Assembly (NCBI GenBank): GCA_021186555.1
Contig: JAJKFL010000007.1
Location: 3,532,501 to 3,596,500, forward strand
Reading direction: 5' to 3'
DNA from: Reticulitermes speratus
Taxonomy: Eukaryota; Arthropoda; Insecta; Blattodea; Rhinotermitidae
Length of the DNA: 64,000 nt
Shown: positions 1 to 9,999 of the stretch, in pieces
Numbering within the stretch: the stretch's first letter is position 1
How the letters are laid out: every line of letters begins with the position of its first letter
Program-made: the position numbers and the translations under genes
Notes under the pieces: generated by a model
The model's input: only the letters and a program-made list of their open reading frames with translations
Told to the model about the DNA's origin: nothing
Databases searched by the model: none

Positions 1-700
1 TGTCTGTATAGATGAACAGACAGACTACAATTGTGCTTCGCAATTTGACCTCCACAGAAGGACGTATGGCAATTTAATAATCGGACTGATGACTCACTCA
101 TGTCTTCTGGCCTCCCATAACTCCTTTCCCACTATACTTATGTTTCAATCGAACTACTCATTCATCCATCCATCGATACATCCCGACTTTTTCTTCGTGA
201 TGTCGAAGTTTATTCTGCAAATGTCATATTTCAAAGATTTCCGTTTTCCAAATATCGGAGCAGGAAGGCTCTGTCTTCGCTAAATTTCAGGAAACAAACT
301 ACGGAACAAAACTGAATAAACACAAAACAATATTAATTAAAGCATTGCTGACCTCTCGGGTGTGTGAAGCCGTCTAGTCTGGTAAAAGTGTAACGTAACA
401 TGATGAGAATTTTTACTAAAACTTGTCACACATTGTGACTTTTGTTAAAATCGGACAAAAATAACACAATTTATACGAAGACCTGTGCACATTTATGAAA
501 ATATCTCGCCATTAATGGTGTTTAAGGCTGAGGCAGCCTGTTTTCTCTGTAAAGTGCGGGCTGAGGCCGAAGAAATATTTAACGATTGCTACTTAACAAT
601 TGAGCATGATCGATTGTAAAACTCCCTGTTCATGATACCTCGATGTTTACGCGATAAGGATTACGATCGATCGTCAACCTGTTGCAAAGATACAAATATA
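1..700. other. Non-coding stretch with a repeat fragment
   Basis: I see no supportable gene here. Bases about 420-560 resemble bases 28,290-28,440: both contain a reduced phrase like tcggacaaaaatancac, a phrase gaagacctnttnacatttatga, and gtgcggnctnaggccgaagaaat. The two stretches are therefore probably fragments of one dispersed element of unknown class. Confidence 0.4.
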
Positions 701-724
701 TATTATACTGAATGTTGGGTAAAG

Positions 725-1009
725 GTAAAGGTAAAGTTCTCCCTAGAACAGGCCATGAAGATCCGGAGGGGAAGTAGAGGTATAGCTCTACTCTTTCTTT
801 AACCCCGGCACTAGATGAGGGTGGGTGGTCAACTCCACGCCCCAGCCGCTTTACCCCCGGGAAAGAGAACCGATACCCATTGTACAGGAGGAAGGGTAGG
901 CCCCAGGGTCGGTCTGGACGGGTGCTGAAAATCTCGCCCCCACCGGGATTCGATGCCCGGACCGTCCAGCCTGTAGCGAGTCGCTATACCGACTGAGCTA
1001 TCCTGGCCC
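725..1009 (-). mobile_element. tRNA-derived SINE, family A, copy 1
   Basis: Read on the minus strand, the head carries an A-box-like gatagctcagtcggtatag and a B-box-like catcgaatcccgg, followed by a body and a tail of CTTTAC repeats. It is flanked by an approximately 17-bp target-site duplication, actgaatgttgggtaaa at 708-724 and actgagtgttgggtaaa at 1010-1026, with one mismatch. This supports insertion by target-primed reverse transcription. Other copies lie at 8251-8535 and 52562-52842, with older ones at 13485-13690, 38370-38600 and 61200-61497. Confidence 0.85.
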
Positions 1010-1414
1010 ACTGAGTGTTGGGTAAAACGAGGAACGGCAGATTAAAATACTCGCATTTTCAGCGTTTCTCACAAAACTTTTCATGAAACTAAAATCTACG
1101 ATGTAGCCGGGCTTTTAGGTTGAACAGGATGTGCTTTACTCGTACGGACAATGGGACTGCTAGAATTGTATACGAATGACTGGAAGCGATCTGAAAACAA
1201 CAGACAAGTGAAAATTGTAGAATATGTTCGAAGCATCTAGGGTGTCATAAAACTTGCAAAAGGGATTTTATTTAAAGAAAATGTCACAGCAGCAGGACGT
1301 AAGTTCAGTGTTCCAGAAAACTTTAAGGTTCGAATCGCCGCTCTCAGCCACTGCCAAACAAATTGTCAAGCTTGATTAATTCCTAAAATCAGTGGTGACA
1401 ACCTTTGTTCTATA

Positions 1415-1530
1415 CATGCAGTAATGAACCTTCGGGTTCCATAAAACGCAGGGAGTTTCTTGACTAGCTGACGACCTGCTAGCTTCTCAAGAAGGACTCT
1501 GCTCCATGGAGTTAGTTAGTTAGTTAGTAA
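1415..1530 (+). mobile_element. Non-LTR retrotransposon 3'-end fragment
   Basis: The sequence aacctncgggttccataaaa, then ttcttgactagctga and ctcaagaaggactctgctcc, recurs at 24,780-24,850 (minus), 53,650-53,740 (plus) and 56,790-56,880 (plus). In the longer copies it follows a reading frame close to [19 protein letters not shown], the C-terminal end of an insect retrotransposon polyprotein. This copy has only the last part and runs into a GTTA repeat. Confidence 0.55.
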
Positions 1531-1609
1531 TATTTAGTATTCATTACTCATTTAGTTTTATAGAACTTAATGTGTCATTTAATCTCCAGGGTATTTCATA
1601 TTTTTTGTC

Positions 1610-1648
1610 TTACCTGAAAATGGTCAAACGGGCCGAAACATGTTGTAA
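1610..1648 (+). ncRNA. Hammerhead-like motif, plus strand (G8 mutated)
   Basis: Order: helix I strand TTAC, core CTGAAAA, helix II GGTC/GGCC (one G-U pair) with a 5-nt loop, GAAA, the palindrome ACATGT, cleavage triplet GTT, helix I strand GTAA. Helix I pairs over 4 bp. The core has A where the hammerhead needs G8, so this copy is probably inactive. Confidence 0.5.
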
Positions 1649-2159
1649 CGAATGCTAAATACTGACAATAAAAATTTTTGGCTGTGATTAACGGTTTACT
1701 TCAATAGAGTGGTGACAAGTTTAAAGTATTCACCTTGACACCACTAAGCCTCGAATCCAAGGCATCAGAACTTTCTAAATACGGACCAATAACAGTTCGA
1801 CACTCTTATTCATGTGGGTTCTTAACCAACGATGGGACATTTCAACAATATGAAGGAACTAATCAGAAGCCGTTAGATTCAGCTTTCCATGAGAACCTAA
1901 AATCAATTCGTTACCAACAGATATGGCCGACAGTTAAAATTTAAAGTTTTCTAGCAGTCGTATTTCAAAACCAAAAATTCAAGTCATTATAAATATTCAC
2001 ACAAATAAAATACCATCTACGCCAACGCAGTCAGCTAACTGCAGTGCTAAATGTACAAGTAAATGAAAACTGATTAAATAATTCCGCACAAGTGAATTCA
2101 GTTACAATGAGCATTAAACTGCGCCTGGTCTAATCAACGTACGCCCATTTGTCGAACAG

Positions 2160-2994
2160 AGCTCACTCACCGACAAAGCTAGACCGAGGCAACAAAGGTA
2201 CCAAAGCGGTGAGCGTGTGTAAGGCACAATAACACAGCTCACTCATCGACAAAGCTAGACCGAGGCAACAAAGGTATCAAAGCGGTGAGCGTGTGTAAGG
2301 CACAATAAAAACAGCTCACTCATCGACAAAGCTAGACCGAGGCAACAAAGGTACCAAAGCGGTGAGCGTGTGTAAGGCACAATAACACAGCTCACTCATC
2401 GACAAAGCTAGACCGAGGCAACAAAGGTACCAAAGCGGTGAGCGTGTGTAAGGCACAATAACACAGCTCACTCATCGACAAAGCTAGACCGAGGCAACAA
2501 AGGTACCAAACCGGTGAGCGTGTGTAAGGTACAATAACACAGCTCACTCATCGACAAAGCTAGACCGAGGCAACAAAGGTACCAAAGCGGTGAGCGTGTG
2601 TAAGGCACAATAACACAGCTCACTCATCGACAAAGATAGACCGAGGCAACAAAGGTACCAAAGCGGTGAGCGTGTGTAAGGCACAATAACACAGCTCACT
2701 CATCGACAAAGCTAGACCGAGGAAACAAAGGTACCAAAGCGGTGAGCGTGTGTAAGGTACAATAACACAGCTCACTCATCGACAAAGCTAGACCGAGGCA
2801 ACAAAGGTCCAAAGCGGTGAGCGTGTGTAAGGCACAATAACACAGCTCACTCATCGAAAAAGATAGACCGAGGCAACAAAGGTACCAAAGCGGTGAGCGT
2901 GTGTAAGGCACAATAACACAGCTCACTCATCGACAAAGCTAGACCGAGGCAACAAAGGTACCAAAGCGGTGAGCGTGTGCAAGGCACAATAATA
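2160..2994. repeat. 76-bp minisatellite, 11 copies
   Basis: The unit begins agctcactcatcgacaaag and ends aaggcacaataac. Unit starts are at 2160, 2236, 2313, 2389, 2465, 2541, 2617, 2693, 2769, 2844 and 2920, so the period is 76 bp with two one-base length variants. Copies are nearly identical; a c-to-a change in agctagacc recurs in units 7 and 10. The period is not a multiple of three, so the repeated peptide seen on the minus strand is not a coding signal. No hammerhead core is present in the unit. Confidence 0.97.
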
Positions 2995-3055
2995 GAGAGA
3001 GCGCGCCCGAATTGTCACCAATACCTAATTTCTTCTTAAACAGCCTAACTGGCGA

Positions 3056-3205
3056 AGCTTAATGCCTGATTGGTAGTTGATGCATTAGTCGAAATCCACA
3101 CTCATGTTCTTCAGTAATTTCACGTACATATGGAATTACCTTTGCGAGAAAGATGTTGGATAAAATTTTGTATGTAGCTGATGACAGTGAATGCACAATC
3201 AGCTG
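3056..3205 (-). pseudogene. Reverse transcriptase fragment (non-LTR)
   Basis: The minus strand reads in one frame as a phrase close to SATYKILSNIFLAKVIPYV followed by REITEEHECGFR. This matches the conserved reverse-transcriptase segment seen in RTE/Jockey-type insect elements (YKILSNILLxRLxPY...GxxQCGFR). No complete domain remains. It abuts the minisatellite and is an old fragment. Confidence 0.6.
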
Positions 3206-3639
3206 CATCATGCTTCTTACAAAGACAAAGGTACACCTATGAATTTAATATGAAAGTAAAACGCGGAGCTTCTTACGCCGGTGTGTTTTAAAGGATTGAA
3301 ATGGTGGGCATTTCCAGCAGAAATTATACATTGAAGTACGAGAATCAAGCACCGACAACACAACGCTACGATTGAAACAACTGACAGTAGCGTAAAATAC
3401 AAATTTGTACCTACGTTTATTAAGCTCCCTGCCGAGAAGCCGTATAAAAGAGGGCTGGTATAGATCCAGGCGCATTGACGACGGCGCAAAATAGGAGTGA
3501 TCAGTTTCTTTTTTTTTTTTTTTTGATTGGTGAAGGGCCCCGCAGCAGATGCTACGGACGCACCGCAGCCTTAAGGCTTCTTGTGCAACCCCTGTGATGA
3601 AGATGAGCAGTTTTTTTTACCAAGTTTTACAATCAATGG

Positions 3640-3811
3640 AGCACCAGTGGAATGAAATTGACACGAGAAAACCGACAACTCGGAGAAAAACCTGTCCCAG
3701 TGCCACTTTGTCCACCACAAATCTCACATGGACTGACCCGGGATCGAACCCGGGCCTCCGCGTTGAGAGGCCGGCGACTAACCGCCTGAGCCATGGCACG
3801 GCCTGGATCAG
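3640..3811 (-). mobile_element. tRNA-derived SINE, family D, copy 1
   Basis: On the minus strand the head reads gccatggctcaggcggttag and later cccgggttcgatcccggg, i.e. A- and B-box-like motifs, followed by a body containing ttgtggtggacaaagtggca. The same body phrase occurs at about 15,345 (plus) and 18,405 (minus). The 7-bp arms around the T-loop resemble a tRNA, but the acceptor stem does not close, so I do not call a tRNA gene. Confidence 0.65.
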
Positions 3812-4717
3812 GTTCATGCTCCAGCCGTTTATCTACGGGGAAGGAACCCCACAGAACGCACTGGATGGGCCCCTGGGCCGCCTGGACGCGTCACCGAACA
3901 GTCCACGCCCCCCCTGCTGGAAATCTTATCACTATTCTCCAGCCTTTCGACCTGCAGCCTAAGCTGTTCCAGCTTCTTTCTTACACTTGCCAGTTACTTT
4001 ACATGCATTCGTATACACCGCAGAGATCTGCAAACAGCGATACTCCTACTTGGTTCGTGATATTCTAACAAGCAACAGTTTGTTACTTACCTTTCCTCCC
4101 TTGGGGTACTGCATATGAAAGGTCTGTAAATTCGATATCAACTGGCGGCCGATTCGGTAAATGACTTAACATTTTACACTCATTGTCTTTATTTACTGAG
4201 ACGGATGCCAGTGGCATTTCGTCCGCCTGACGATTCGTTACGTCCATTAGCACGGCTCTTATCTTCTTCGCTCACAAAAACAACCGGAAGAAATAAACAA
4301 ATATCACTTTTGCACACATTCAGCTACAAGTTGACATAATCCAACTTCAAGAAACTATCAAATGCAGAGTAGTTGATGTACAGGAAACGTATTGCCACGC
4401 AACCGCGCCAGGCCTAGCACGGACGTTGTTTATATATATCTCCTCGGCGTGACAGCGCGATAGACAGTGTTCGTTCGCTGCTTGACTTTATCTGGCAGTG
4501 CTGTTGACCTCACCCCAGTACCTCCTCCCACTTGAGTGCTATTACGCGTGTCGGTCGGAAAGCGGAAGGACTAGGCCCCATCGCGCATCAAAAACTCGGT
4601 TATGCTGTTAACTGGTTGCACTGCGATACAGATGATTTGTTTTCACGTCTATGAGCATAACTTGGCTAATAACATTGTGGGGCAACCATGGGTGTTAGTA
4701 GCTTGTATTTACACAAG

Positions 4718-4966
4718 GCCGATACTAGTGGCCGCGTGTTCTAAGGCGTGGGTCTGTGGCCGATCGCTTGGTGGGATTGTGGATTCGAATCCCGACGGGG
4801 GAATGGATGTCTATCTTTTGTGTTTGTTGTGTGTTGTCACGTAGAGGTCTCTGCGTTGAGCTGATCACTCGTCCAGAGGAGTCCTACCGAGTGTGGTGTG
4901 TCTGAGTGTGATCGTGAAGCCTCGATAATGAGGCCCTGGCCCACTAGGGGCTGTTGCGACATACGG
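4718..4966 (+). mobile_element. tRNA-derived SINE, family B, copy 1
   Basis: The head has agtggccgcgtgttctaagg and a B-box-like gattcgaatcccgac. The body contains gagctgatcactcgtccaga and ends gtgaagcctcgataatgagg then ggcccactaggggctgttg. Related copies lie at 14843-15098 (minus), 20835-21108 (minus), 27226-27472 (plus), 30292-30682 (minus) and 51675-51942 (plus), which defines the family within this window. Confidence 0.85.
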
Positions 4967-5033
4967 GGGAAAAATTACGCAGAATTCAAGTTACAAAGAC
5001 GGGGAAGATTGGTTTAAACCAGTCCTTAACATA

Positions 5034-5054
5034 CACACACACACACACACACAT
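5034..5054. repeat. (AC)n microsatellite
   Basis: About ten AC units follow the tail side of the family B SINE. A poly-C run at 5170-5187 lies just downstream. Confidence 0.9.
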
Positions 5055-5267
5055 TTCCCCCACTATTTCCCAATCTGTTTTTATTTGTCCTTCTTCAACT
5101 CAGTAGCCAAAAAAAAAAAATAGTTTTAGGTAGAAAAAATAATGGAGGGACATTTGTCCCCCCTTGCTCCCCCCCCCCCCCCCCCCACAAGTTACGCCTA
5201 CGGCTATGAGCAGTCCTTAATTTATTTCATGCCAGGTCTGAGGTTCTCACAGCGTTGCTGTTGAACA

Positions 5268-5373
5268 TTCTTCTGGGATGTTACGCTGTGTCGTTGGGTC
5301 AACATTTCGAAACGTTGGGAACTGCTGACCCAACGACACAGAATAAGATCGCAGAAGACCTCAATCTTAAATA
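5268..5373. repeat. Foldback element with CTTCTGGGATGTTACG terminus
   Basis: The left arm begins cttctgggatgttacg and continues tgtgtcgttgggtca. The right arm contains tgacccaacgacaca and ends near gcagaag. The central tttcgaaacgttggg recalls the GAAACGT part of the hammerhead-like repeats. The termini are shared with 11304-11384, 24192-24420, 36028-36212 and 60995-61180. Confidence 0.6.
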
Positions 5374-5509
5374 TATTTCGTGTTTCTTTAATAATGCTCT
5401 TAGGCTCATACTATAAAGTGTACAATAATCGATTGATTAACGAATACAAACGGGAAAGAACATGGCAAAAGCGGCGATAAACTATTACGATGTAGGCAGT
5501 AGTGTTGTA

Positions 5510-5568
5510 TATTTTAGTAGTATTGTGTATTGTAGTAGTATTGTATTGTAGTACTATTGTATTGTACA
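5510..5568. repeat. Degenerate (TAGTAGTATTGTATTG)n tract
   Basis: The trinucleotide TAG/GTA and the phrase tattgtattgtag recur imperfectly over about 60 bp. No gene covers this area. Confidence 0.6.
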
Positions 5569-5786
5569 ACAAATAAAAGGTGTACATTTGTTGGTTTAAG
5601 AAATGTGTGATCGAATAAAAACGCACGGTATGAATAATATAAAAATTAAACCACTACGAAATTTTAAAATTTGTCCATTCCGTGTACGTACTATTACAAC
5701 AACATGTACGTACTATTACAACAACAAATATTATCACCAACTCATACACAAAATTAAAATAAAATACGTAGAACACTTCGCAAGAG

Positions 5787-5828
5787 TCCCGACATGTTTC
5801 GGTGTACTAGCATACCATCTTCAGGGGA
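5787..5828 (-). ncRNA. Hammerhead-like motif, minus strand, intact core
   Basis: On the minus strand: helix I TCCC, core CTGAAGA, helix II GGT/ACC with a large loop, GAAA, palindrome ACATGT, cleavage triplet GTC, helix I GGGA. Core positions match the hammerhead consensus CUGANGA...GAAA, and helix I pairs perfectly over 4 bp. Its 5' half is also one arm of a 17-bp perfect inverted repeat (5812-5828 with 5840-5856). Confidence 0.6.
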
Positions 5829-5856
5829 GCACACTGTGTTCCCCTGAAGATGGTAT
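5812..5856. repeat. 17-bp perfect inverted repeat with 11-nt loop
   Basis: The arms are ataccatcttcagggga and its exact reverse complement. The right arm duplicates the CTGAAGATGG half of the hammerhead-like motif in the opposite orientation. Confidence 0.9.
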
Positions 5857-6256
5857 CCACTTCTATCAGTTAAAAGGTTACTGCAAACCAACTGCCAAAA
5901 TTGCTTCTCTGTGTATGTGACCTTCAGTAACTTGCAAAGAAAGACAGAAGGACAACAGCCTTCACTTTGAGTAATAACAAGCGTTTCTGTAATTCATTCT
6001 TTCCCTAATTTCATCACGAAGCTCTCTTCTATTTGTGCGTGCTGTTTTCAATAGGTCTACTTTTACTTGAAAACAATGTCAGGAGACGGGCTATTTATAT
6101 AAGTTTTTTGCTGATTTAAGTACCGTGTCATACATATACAGTGTGTCCACAAAGTCCCTTCGGGGTTTTGAAAAAGTGTGGTGCGCAAACAAATTGAGCT
6201 AGTCAAATGCGGTTTGCGGCAGATTACAGTGAAACTCTGGAAGTTTTTTACTGACC

Positions 6257-6388
6257 TCAGTAGACCTCAATGTGGGCTCCCTTGGTAGCACGGAGAACGT
6301 CCAGACGATATTCGAGCTCTTGCCATGTTCTGTGGAGCATGTCCGCTGGAATAGCCGAGATCGCATTCCTGATACGGGTCTTCAGGTC
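6257..6388 (-). pseudogene. Transposase C-terminus remnant (IS630/Tc1/mariner type)
   Basis: The minus-strand frame reads LKTRIRNAISAIPADMLHR, then TWQELEYRLDVLRATKGAH and IEVY, followed by TGA at 6257-6259. This pattern (LKxRIR...IPxDMLxR...RLxxxxxxxGxHIE) is the usual C-terminal tail of IS630/Tc1/mariner transposases. The catalytic DDE/D region is absent. The upstream reading frame is lost beyond about 6,390. Confidence 0.75.
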
Positions 6389-6639
6389 ATCAAGTCATCT
6401 GTTGGCGGCAAAAAAAAACTTCCAGAGTTTCACTGTAATCTGCCGCAAACCGCATGTGGCTAGCTCAATTTGTTTGCGCGCCACAATTTTTCAAAACCGA
6501 AGACTTTGGACCGTGAAGCGAGATCGCATTCTGTAGGATCTCAGAGTTTCACGAATCTGCGCAACGATGTGGTAGCTCAATTATTGCGCGCACATTTTCA
6601 ACCGAGGTTTGTGGACACGCTGGAATACGAGATCGCTTC

Positions 6640-6975
6640 CTGATAGGGTCTCAGAGTTTCATTGCAATCTGCCGCAAACCGCATGTGGCTAGCTCAATTT
6701 ATTTGCGCGCCACAATTTTTCAAAACCCCGAAGGGACTTTGTGGACACCGCTGGAATAGCCGAGATCGCATTCCTGATACGGATCTTCCAGAGTTTCATT
6801 GCAATCTGCCGCAAACCGCATGTGGCAAAAAAAATTCAGAGTTATTGCAATCTGCCGCAAACGATTTGGCAAAAAATTCAGAGTTTCATTGCAATCTGCC
6901 GCAAACCGCATGTGGCAAAAAAAAACTTCCAGAGTTTCATTGTAATCTGCCACAAACCGCATGTGGCTAGCTCAA
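6640..6975. repeat. Tandemly repeated pieces of a mariner terminal repeat
   Basis: The phrase cagagtttcattgcaatctg followed by ccgcaaaccgcatgtggc recurs at about 6,652, 6,788, 6,838 (shortened), 6,879 and 6,930, with A-runs between copies. The same phrase occurs at 6,424 and inside the right terminal repeat. It therefore looks like an expansion internal to the element. Confidence 0.8.
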
Positions 6976-7308
6976 TTTGTTTGCGCGCCACAATTTTTCA
7001 AAACCCCGAAGGGACTTTGTGGACACACTGTAGATCTATTATATGTGTATGTCTGTCTGTGTGTGTTTCTTTTGCCAATATATATAGCTAAAGAAAACTC
7101 TAGATTCAGTAGCTGGAATATCACTAAAAGATTAAAGGCAGGCACTGATATGGGGAAAGAAGTGGATAACGTCAGTGCAAATAAAAACTGTAACAACCTT
7201 GATATCGTTGTGTGCACCGTGCATCTTATTTGAGTTACTGTTTAGATAGTTACCAAAAATAACGCAACATTTATTGCTTAACAAAAGTTGTTACAAGATC
7301 ATTTCATG

Positions 7309-7350
7309 CTCCGACATGTTTCGGTGCCGGCTACTACCATCATCAGGAAG
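7309..7350 (-). ncRNA. Hammerhead-like motif, minus strand, canonical CTGATGA
   Basis: On the minus strand: helix I CTTC, core CTGATGA, helix II closing GGT/ACC, GAAA, palindrome ACATGT, triplet GTC, helix I GGAG (4 pairs, one G-U). All invariant hammerhead core bases are present. The sequence 3' of the motif continues tgaaatgatcttgtaacaac. Confidence 0.6.
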
Positions 7351-8250
7351 AGTTCTTACACTGCAAGCTGGAACACCGCTGGTATACAACAAAGTCCGTC
7401 TTTTTTATGCACACGCTGCAAAAGTCCACTTCACACCATTCATCCACATAAAGCACGGTGGACACCAGGTACATGCTGCGAGCAACAGTGAGAGACCAGC
7501 TAGTTGTAATGAAGAACAAACGAATACAAGAAACATTCTTGTATAAAGCTACGGTGGGAATAACCGAAATCGTAAGGTATTTGTGAGAACGCCAAGTCTG
7601 GTACTCCAGGAAAGAGAAAGATGAGGAGACGGAGAAAGAGATGGAAGGATCAAGCTCTTACGTCGGGGAAAGGGCAGAAGCTTCAGCCAACCCACTGAGT
7701 TGAAGAAGAGAAATCTACGTGAAATTTTGAAGATGGGAATTGGATCGATCTCGCTTAGATTACGTTCCAATGTCACTGAAAAAATAAGTAACTTTCACGT
7801 TACGACGAAAGTTTTGGAATCAAGTTGCAGTCAAACATTCCTCAACAGGCCTAATTCGATTCCAGGCTTGTGAACCAAGAATAAAAAGAACACAAAAGGC
7901 TATGTGTATGACAATGAGGGTCATGCTCTCTCATAACACGGGCCTATGCGACAGGAAGTGACCAGTGCCAGGTAAGACAAGTCAAATTGCGAGGCTCGCT
8001 GCGAGATACCAGTTTCACAAGCACCGTACCTCGGTTTGGAAATCGACAATGAACAGCTGAAGGTCAATGACAACTAGCGCTGTAAAATTGTTCAATAGGA
8101 ACAAAGCTTGAAAATTTGAGTGCCCGATATTTGTTTCACAGAAGTATTCTAACAACACCCCACTTCAACTTTACATGGCTTTGCTGTGCAGCACACGTGC
8201 CTAGCTGCGCCTGGAAAAAAACTCAAGAGGTCGAGAGATTCGGCAGTGAG

Positions 8251-8535
8251 GTAAGGTAAAGTTTTCCCTAGAACAGGCCATGAAGGCCCAGAGGGGGAGT
8301 AGAGACATATCTCTACTCTTTCTTTAACCTCGGCGCTAGATGAGGGTGGGTGGTCAACTCCACGCCCCGGCCGCTTTACCCCCGGGAAAGAGACCCGGTA
8401 CCCATTATATAGGAGGCTGGGTGGGCCCCAGGGCCGGTCTGGACGTGTGCGGAAAATCTCGCCCCCACCGGGATTCGATCCCCGGACCGTCCAGCCCGTA
8501 GCGAGTCGCTATACCGACTGAGCTATCCCGGCCCA
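8251..8535 (-). mobile_element. tRNA-derived SINE, family A, copy 2
   Basis: It shares the body and head of the copy at 725-1009, with gatagctcagtcggtatag on the minus strand. A 13-bp target-site duplication attcggcagtgag lies at 8238-8250 and again at 8536-8548. It looks younger than the other copies in the window. Confidence 0.88.
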
Positions 8536-9231
8536 ATTCGGCAGTGAGAAGATTCAAATCCACCCATATTACCAAAATTTACAGAAAACGGGTCGTTCAC
8601 ACCTTCAGAAGGAACCAATCAGATTTGTTACGTTTGTACAACTGCAGCGTGAGCTTGTTTCACTCAGCCTGAGGGACGTACAGTTACCTGTAACTGTCTG
8701 GAACGACGTTTGTTTGCATGCTCGGGAGACGATGGGGCGTCTTGCACATTACGGCCAATGTGACATGTTTGTTTTAAACTCATATAGATAATCATTAATG
8801 AGTAGATCAAACACAGTTGTGCTAAATAAAAAACACTGCATATGTTTGATTATTAACTTGAACATAAAGGAAATCGGTTCCAGTAAACGCTCAGCCGTAT
8901 CCCAAAGAGCCGAAACTGCCGGCCAAGCTACAAACAGACAATGCTGGAAAGATTCCGGAGGGAAAAACCAAAACTTTTTTTTTTTTTTTTTGCGGGATGA
9001 TGCACGCAGAAATGTATACAGGTTTTCAAGTAATAGTTGTATTCATCCGATTTCAAAACCAAACTGAAGAAACGTGACAAATTAAAGTTTTACTAAGACC
9101 TGTTCTGTCAGCAGTCCTCTGGGTGTAATGCATACAGCCGGACAGACCGATTTTATTAGGCAATCCGCAACAAGGACGCGCCTAAAAACGTGCATATATT
9201 TACAAAAATTCACAAAAAAAAATGTTAATTA

Positions 9232-9524
9232 GCCAGACACTTTGTCCATGTAGCCGGAACGTCGCGGGTTCTATTCCCGATGGTGTCATTGGAATTTTTC
9301 GTTCACATAATCGTTTCGGCCGCACTATGGCTCTGGGGTTGACTCAGCCTCGAACAGAAATGAGTACCAGGAATATTTCCTGGGGGGCTAAAGGCGGCCG
9401 GTGCGTAGGGCTGACAACCTTACCACCTTCATTTGCCGACTGTCTAGAAATCTGGGAGCCTCAACCTTCTGGAACCCTCAGGGCCTGTCCAGGTCTGTAA
9501 TGGGATTGCTTTACCTTTTACCTT
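9232..9524 (+). mobile_element. tRNA-derived SINE, family C, copy 1
   Basis: The head is degraded but retains gtcgcgggttctattcccga. The body has ccaggaatatttcctggggg and the tail ends aatgggattgctttacctttt. Family members are at 17464-17652 (minus, 3' part), 19730-20036 (minus), 26888-27176 (plus) and 44922-44985 (plus, head only). Confidence 0.82.
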
Positions 9525-9589
9525 TGTCCTTGTTCTGTTTGTACTCAGTTATAAATGCAACAATGTACAGCTAGAACATGAAAAAATAG

Positions 9590-9660
9590 GCAATGTACGT
9601 ATAACGCAACACTGTGGAGCCTTCGCGTAACCATTGTTGCAAAGTAAACGCAACAATGCT
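9590..9660. repeat. Dispersed repeat shared with 12313-12360
   Basis: Both sites read aatgtacgtataacgnaaca followed by a tgtggngc segment. Class unknown. Confidence 0.5.
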
Positions 9661-9782
9661 TTTGGTGTGCACTGATGAGTTAGAATATAAAATATACAAT
9701 ATAAGATATAAAAACACTGAATGTTGCACAAAATGGCGCATTTATGTCGTCGACAGTAATAAAACGTAGTAAGGCCTTCATG

Positions 9783-9962
9783 TAAAATACCCGACATTCT
9801 TGTCCGATTTTAACCAAATCAGGAGTTTCTCGACATATTCAAATAAAAGTCTTCGGTATCAAATTTCACCGAAATCCATCCAGTGGCGGCAACGCTGATA
9901 AAAGCGAAAAGGCGGACGGACAGATAGACTTGACGAAATTAACAGACTATTTTCTCGACAAC
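9783..9962. repeat. Dispersed repeat shared with 56,530-56,730
   Basis: Both contain cattcttgtccgattttaa (or close), a phrase tctcnacatattt, tatcaaattt, gaaatcn and a cnnacggacag segment. A poly-C run (9979-9991) follows. No coding potential seen; probably a fragment of a DNA transposon. Confidence 0.5.
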
Positions 9963-9999
9963 GCGAACTCGCCTAAAAACGAAACTTGGAGGGCCCCCC

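Larger units (their letters stand above)
6139..7030 (-). mobile_element. Tc1/mariner-superfamily element, degraded
   Basis: Both ends start CAGTGTGTCCACAAAGTC in inverted orientation and the terminal repeats extend for roughly 105 bp. The copy is flanked by TA on both sides (6137-6138 and 7031-7032), the target site of this superfamily. A transposase C-terminal remnant is encoded on the minus strand near the left end. The right half consists of repeated pieces of the right terminal repeat. Confidence 0.85.

Noticed and set aside
2696..2926. 76-codon minus-strand ORF with a repeated peptide
   Set aside because: It is a by-product of the 76-bp minisatellite; the period is not a multiple of three and the frame is not kept.
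2160..2994. CRISPR-like direct repeats
   Set aside because: Units are contiguous with no unique spacers, and the sequence context is eukaryotic.
3735..3806. tRNA-like sequence on the minus strand with A and B boxes
   Set aside because: The acceptor stem does not pair and the flanks continue as SINE body, so it is a SINE head and not a tRNA gene.
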